Source of the DNA: Cytophagales bacterium
GTDB lineage: Bacteria > Bacteroidota > Bacteroidia > Cytophagales > Cyclobacteriaceae
Length of the DNA stretch: 17,510 nt
Direction: 5' to 3'
Assembly: GCA_003504855.1 (NCBI GenBank)
Contig: DNZD01000117.1
Coordinates: forward strand, 1 to 17,510
Under the pieces are notes generated by a model. The model worked only from the letters and a program-made list of their open reading frames with translations. It was not told the DNA's origin and searched no databases. Positions 15,224-17,510 of the stretch are shown one piece after another; the first letter of the stretch is position 1; the number at the start of each line of letters is the position of its first letter. A program made the position numbers and the translations under genes.

Positions 15224-15971
15224 TTATCATCCCGCTTTGCTCGTGCTGGCGGCTGGCCTGTTGACCTCCGGGGCCTGGCTGATGGGACCTTTTCCCCTGC
15301 TAATCTTCATAGGGATTGCCCCTATAATCGCCTTGACAGATCGCGCCCAGAACACTGCAACAGTTTGGGAAACGATGGAATGGCCCCTGATTGGATTATC
15401 GATTTTCTTTTTGGCGGCCCGTCAGTTTGACTTTTCTTACATCGTTTCATCACTAGCCCTGGCCATTGCATTTACCCTTACACTGGTGGCGCATGTTTGG
15501 GTTCGCCACACCCTGGGTCCCAGGGCCGGGAAGCTGACCATTCTTCTTTTCTGGCTTGCCCTGGAATACTTGTTGCTTAAAATACTTCCGAATCATGCAA
15601 TCTTTCTGGGCGATGCCCTTCAGTTCGTTCCGAATTGGATGCGTTGGAACACCCATACCGGATTTCTGGGTGGATCGCTTTGGATATTGCTTACGAACCT
15701 GGCCGTTTACCAGGCTGTGCTGTCCAAAGAGCCATTTCAATGGCCTTGGATCGCTACGGCTGTTATTTGCCTGGGCGCACCACTGGCGTATTCCTACGGA
15801 TTAAAGACGACTCCCATCACCCATGATGAGATGATGAATTTTTACACCACCTCCGGCGGCGTTACTGATCTTACGTATCTTGCGCGCGGAGAATTTGTCG
15901 TGCGGTCTGCCGCCTGGGTGTCAACCCTTGTTCTCCTGTTTACGTTTGTTAAGCATCAAACTTCAAAGTGA
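15207..15971 (+). CDS. Lnt-like membrane protein lacking nitrilase domain
   Basis: Integral membrane protein of 254 residues with about six or seven hydrophobic segments. It resembles the membrane part of apolipoprotein N-acyltransferase (Lnt): GPFPLLIFIGIAPIIALTD near the N-terminus, LLFWLALEYLLLKILPN (113-129) and NTHTGFLGGSLWILLTN (148-164) match the family's W.alEyl and Q.a..tG..g.s.wv.l.N patterns. In Lnt, a periplasmic CN_hydrolase domain of about 250 residues with a Glu-Lys-Cys triad should follow. Here only about 35 polar residues (199-233) remain, then LTYLARGEF and a last helix (234-249), resembling the T.YaR.GD end of Lnt. It therefore cannot be an active acyltransferase. The ATG at 15207 is preferred to a TTG one codon earlier. 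It overlaps rsmI by 17 bases and the phosphatase gene by 1. Homology is inferred by eye. Confidence 0.7.
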   Translation: MAKEVSYHPALLVLAAGLLTSGAWLMGPFPLLIFIGIAPIIALTDRAQNTATVWETMEWPLIGLSIFFLAARQFDFSYIVSSLALAIAFTLTLVAHVWVRHTLGPRAGKLTILLFWLALEYLLLKILPNHAIFLGDALQFVPNWMRWNTHTGFLGGSLWILLTNLAVYQAVLSKEPFQWPWIATAVICLGAPLAYSYGLKTTPITHDEMMNFYTTSGGVTDLTYLARGEFVVRSAAWVSTLVLLFTFVKHQTSK

Positions 15972-16768
15972 TGGTGAACCTGAAGACCCTGGAACAGCAT
16001 GTTACCGACCTGTGTAATGAGGTGGGTAGCTTTATCGATAAGGAGGGTTCGCATTTCGACACCTCGCGCATTGAGCAAAAGGAGGGTTTTAACAACCTGG
16101 TCTCCTATGTAGACAAAGAATCGGAGAAGAAATTGGTCAAAGGCTTGTCTGCCATTCTTCCGGGTTCGGGATTTATTGGCGAAGAAGGAACAGACATTGC
16201 GGGCACCACTGGCTACCGATGGATCATTGACCCCCTGGATGGCACCACCAACTTCACCCATGGCATGCCATTGTTCGCCATCAGCATCGGGCTGGCTTAC
16301 CAGGACAAGGTGGTGCTCGGGGTTGTCTATGAGATTAACAAAAAGGAGATGTTTCACACGGTGGAAGGAAATCCGGCCTATTGCAACGGACGGGAGATTC
16401 ACGTGTCAAAAACAAAATCCCTCAATGAGAGTTTGCTGGCCACCGGCTTTCCGTATTACGAGTTTGAACAAATGGAAGCGTACCTGGGCATCATCCGTGA
16501 ATTTCTCCGCCATTCACATGGCGTAAGAAGGCTGGGAAGTGCTGCAACCGATCTGGCTTACGTTGCCTGCGGAAGGTTTGAAGGTTTCTTTGAATACAAC
16601 CTTAACCCCTGGGACGTTGCAGCGGGTGCTTTTCTGGTGCAACAGGCTGGTGGCACGGTAACTGATTTTTCCGGCGGTAATAACTTTCTGTTTGGACGGG
16701 AGTTAATTGCCGGCTGCCCCATTCACGGGGCCATGCTTGACATCATCCGAAGTGCATGGGGCAAGTAA
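15971..16768 (+). CDS. suhB: Inositol monophosphatase family protein
   Basis: Mg2+-dependent, Li+-sensitive-type phosphatase family; hydrolyses myo-inositol 1-phosphate or related sugar phosphates. The 265 residues carry the full metal site: NLVSYVDKESEK (42-53), GEE (70-72), WIIDPLDGTTNF (84-95) with Asp87 and Asp90, and NPWDVAAG (212-219) with Asp215. All catalytic residues are present, so it should be active, but family members vary in substrate (inositol phosphate, fructose bisphosphate, histidinol phosphate, 3'-phosphoadenosine), so the symbol is tentative. The ATG overlaps the previous stop (TGATG), showing coupling to the Lnt-like gene; a GTG one codon earlier is the alternative. It is 39 bases from the M16 peptidase gene. 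Confidence 0.92.
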   Translation: MVNLKTLEQHVTDLCNEVGSFIDKEGSHFDTSRIEQKEGFNNLVSYVDKESEKKLVKGLSAILPGSGFIGEEGTDIAGTTGYRWIIDPLDGTTNFTHGMPLFAISIGLAYQDKVVLGVVYEINKKEMFHTVEGNPAYCNGREIHVSKTKSLNESLLATGFPYYEFEQMEAYLGIIREFLRHSHGVRRLGSAATDLAYVACGRFEGFFEYNLNPWDVAAGAFLVQQAGGTVTDFSGGNNFLFGRELIAGCPIHGAMLDIIRSAWGK

Positions 16769-16807
16769 GCTCCCTTGCTGCTTCATCTTCATTCAATCAC
16801 CTATATC

Positions 16808-17510
16808 ATGAAAAACAATTTTCTGTTCGTCATTCTGCTGGTCGTTACTTCCTTAGCCGGCCAGGCACAAGTCAACATCAACGACCCCCTGCCTATTGCT
16901 CCCGAGATCAAGAAGGGAACCTTATCCAACGGACTCACCTACTTCATTCGCAAGAACAACCGACCTGAGCAAAAGGTAGAGTTGCGTCTGGTGATCAAGG
17001 CCGGTTCAATCCTTGAAGGTGAGGATCAGCAAGGACTTGCACACTTCACTGAGCACATGGCCTTTAATGGCAGCACTCACTTTCAGAAAAACGAACTGGT
17101 GTCATTTCTCCAGTCCATTGGTGTGAAGTTTGGCGCAGACCTGAATGCATACACCAGTTTTGATGAGACGGTGTACATCCTTCCTATCCCCACTGACAAA
17201 CCAGAGAATCTGGAAAAGGCATTCCTGGTATTGGAAGATTGGGCCAGTGCGGTGGCTTTTGATCCGTCCGAAATTGATAAAGAGCGCGGTGTGGTGTTGG
17301 AGGAAGAACGCCTCGGCAAGGGGGCTCAGGAAAGGATGCAAAAGAAAACCCTTCCCTACATTCTGGAAGGATCACTCTACGCCAAACGATTGCCCATTGG
17401 TCAAATCGACATACTCAAGACCTTCAAGCCAGACGCCATCACCCGGTATTATCGCGACTGGTATCGTCCTGATTTGATGGCTGTGATTGTGGTCGGTGAC
17501 ATCGATCCGG
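16808..17510 (+). CDS. Exported M16 family zinc peptidase, 3' end outside window
   Basis: Start of a periplasmic insulinase/pitrilysin-type (M16) metallopeptidase; 234 residues are visible and the frame is open to the window end. A signal peptide (about 1-21, ending GQAQ) precedes the M16 N-terminal domain, which opens with KGTLSNGLTYFIRKNNRPEQKVELRL. The inverted zinc motif HFTEH (79-83) with AFNG after it is intact; His79 and His83 bind zinc and Glu82 is the catalytic base. The third ligand should be a Glu in KERGVVLEEER (158-168). Family members of this type in Bacteroidota are about 900 residues or more with repeated M16 domains; the length here cannot be judged. I see no promoter in the 39 bases after the phosphatase gene, so it may be the last gene of that operon. 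Confidence 0.9.
   Translation, partial: MKNNFLFVILLVVTSLAGQAQVNINDPLPIAPEIKKGTLSNGLTYFIRKNNRPEQKVELRLVIKAGSILEGEDQQGLAHFTEHMAFNGSTHFQKNELVSFLQSIGVKFGADLNAYTSFDETVYILPIPTDKPENLEKAFLVLEDWASAVAFDPSEIDKERGVVLEEERLGKGAQERMQKKTLPYILEGSLYAKRLPIGQIDILKTFKPDAITRYYRDWYRPDLMAVIVVGDIDP

Noticed and set aside
1..17510. tRNA, rRNA, CRISPR, insertion sequence, prophage or toxin-antitoxin signatures
   Set aside because: I looked for cloverleaf-like intergenic segments, regularly spaced repeats, transposase motifs and terminal inverted repeats on both strands and found none. Intergenic spaces are all below 260 bases and mostly explained by promoters and terminators.

Overview
The window looks like a chromosomal segment of a member of the Bacteroidota, probably near Cytophagales or Chitinophagales. 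Three things support this: protein family content (NhaD, BBP2-type porin, secreted TPR protein, M16 peptidase, a DnaK with a Gly/Ala-rich tail), the near absence of Shine-Dalgarno sequences, and several good matches to the Bacteroidota promoter (-33 TTTG, about 19 bp, -7 TAnnTTTG). Gene density is high and almost everything is housekeeping or cell-envelope function. I saw no tRNA, rRNA, CRISPR array, insertion sequence, prophage or defence gene.

Layout. (1) 1-1540: 3' three-quarters of dnaK and its terminator. (2) 1643-4397: monofunctional aspartate kinase (lysC) and an NhaD Na+/H+ antiporter. (3) 4401-6719, minus strand: a likely three-gene unit of a 118-aa hydrophobic protein of unknown function, a BBP2-like outer-membrane barrel and a second small barrel of the Phenol_MetA_deg type. 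It converges on nhaD with only 3 bp between stop codons. (4) 6904-9646: a two-box promoter, an outer-membrane barrel and a cysteine-containing secreted TPR protein, closed by a strong terminator. (5) 9658-13979: lptC (LPS export), a 53-aa two-helix membrane protein, a CNNM/CorC transporter and a PpiD-like membrane-anchored periplasmic prolyl isomerase, closed by another strong terminator. (6) 13988-17510: DUF493 protein, pterin carbinolamine dehydratase, rsmI, an Lnt-like membrane protein without the nitrilase domain, an inositol monophosphatase family protein, and the start of an exported M16 zinc peptidase. The four genes from phhB to the phosphatase overlap (4, 17 and 1 nt) and are probably one operon.

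The shared theme of 6904-13979 is building the outer membrane: a barrel protein, a TPR partner, LPS export (LptC) and periplasmic folding (PpiD). The same neighbourhood is common in Bacteroidota.

No clear new defence or mobile system is present. The most interesting items are the Lnt-like protein that seems to have lost its catalytic domain but kept the flanking membrane segments, the unassigned 118-aa protein heading the porin unit, several promoters or terminators placed so close to start codons that the mRNAs may be nearly leaderless, and a near-perfect 16-bp palindrome in the ppiD leader.
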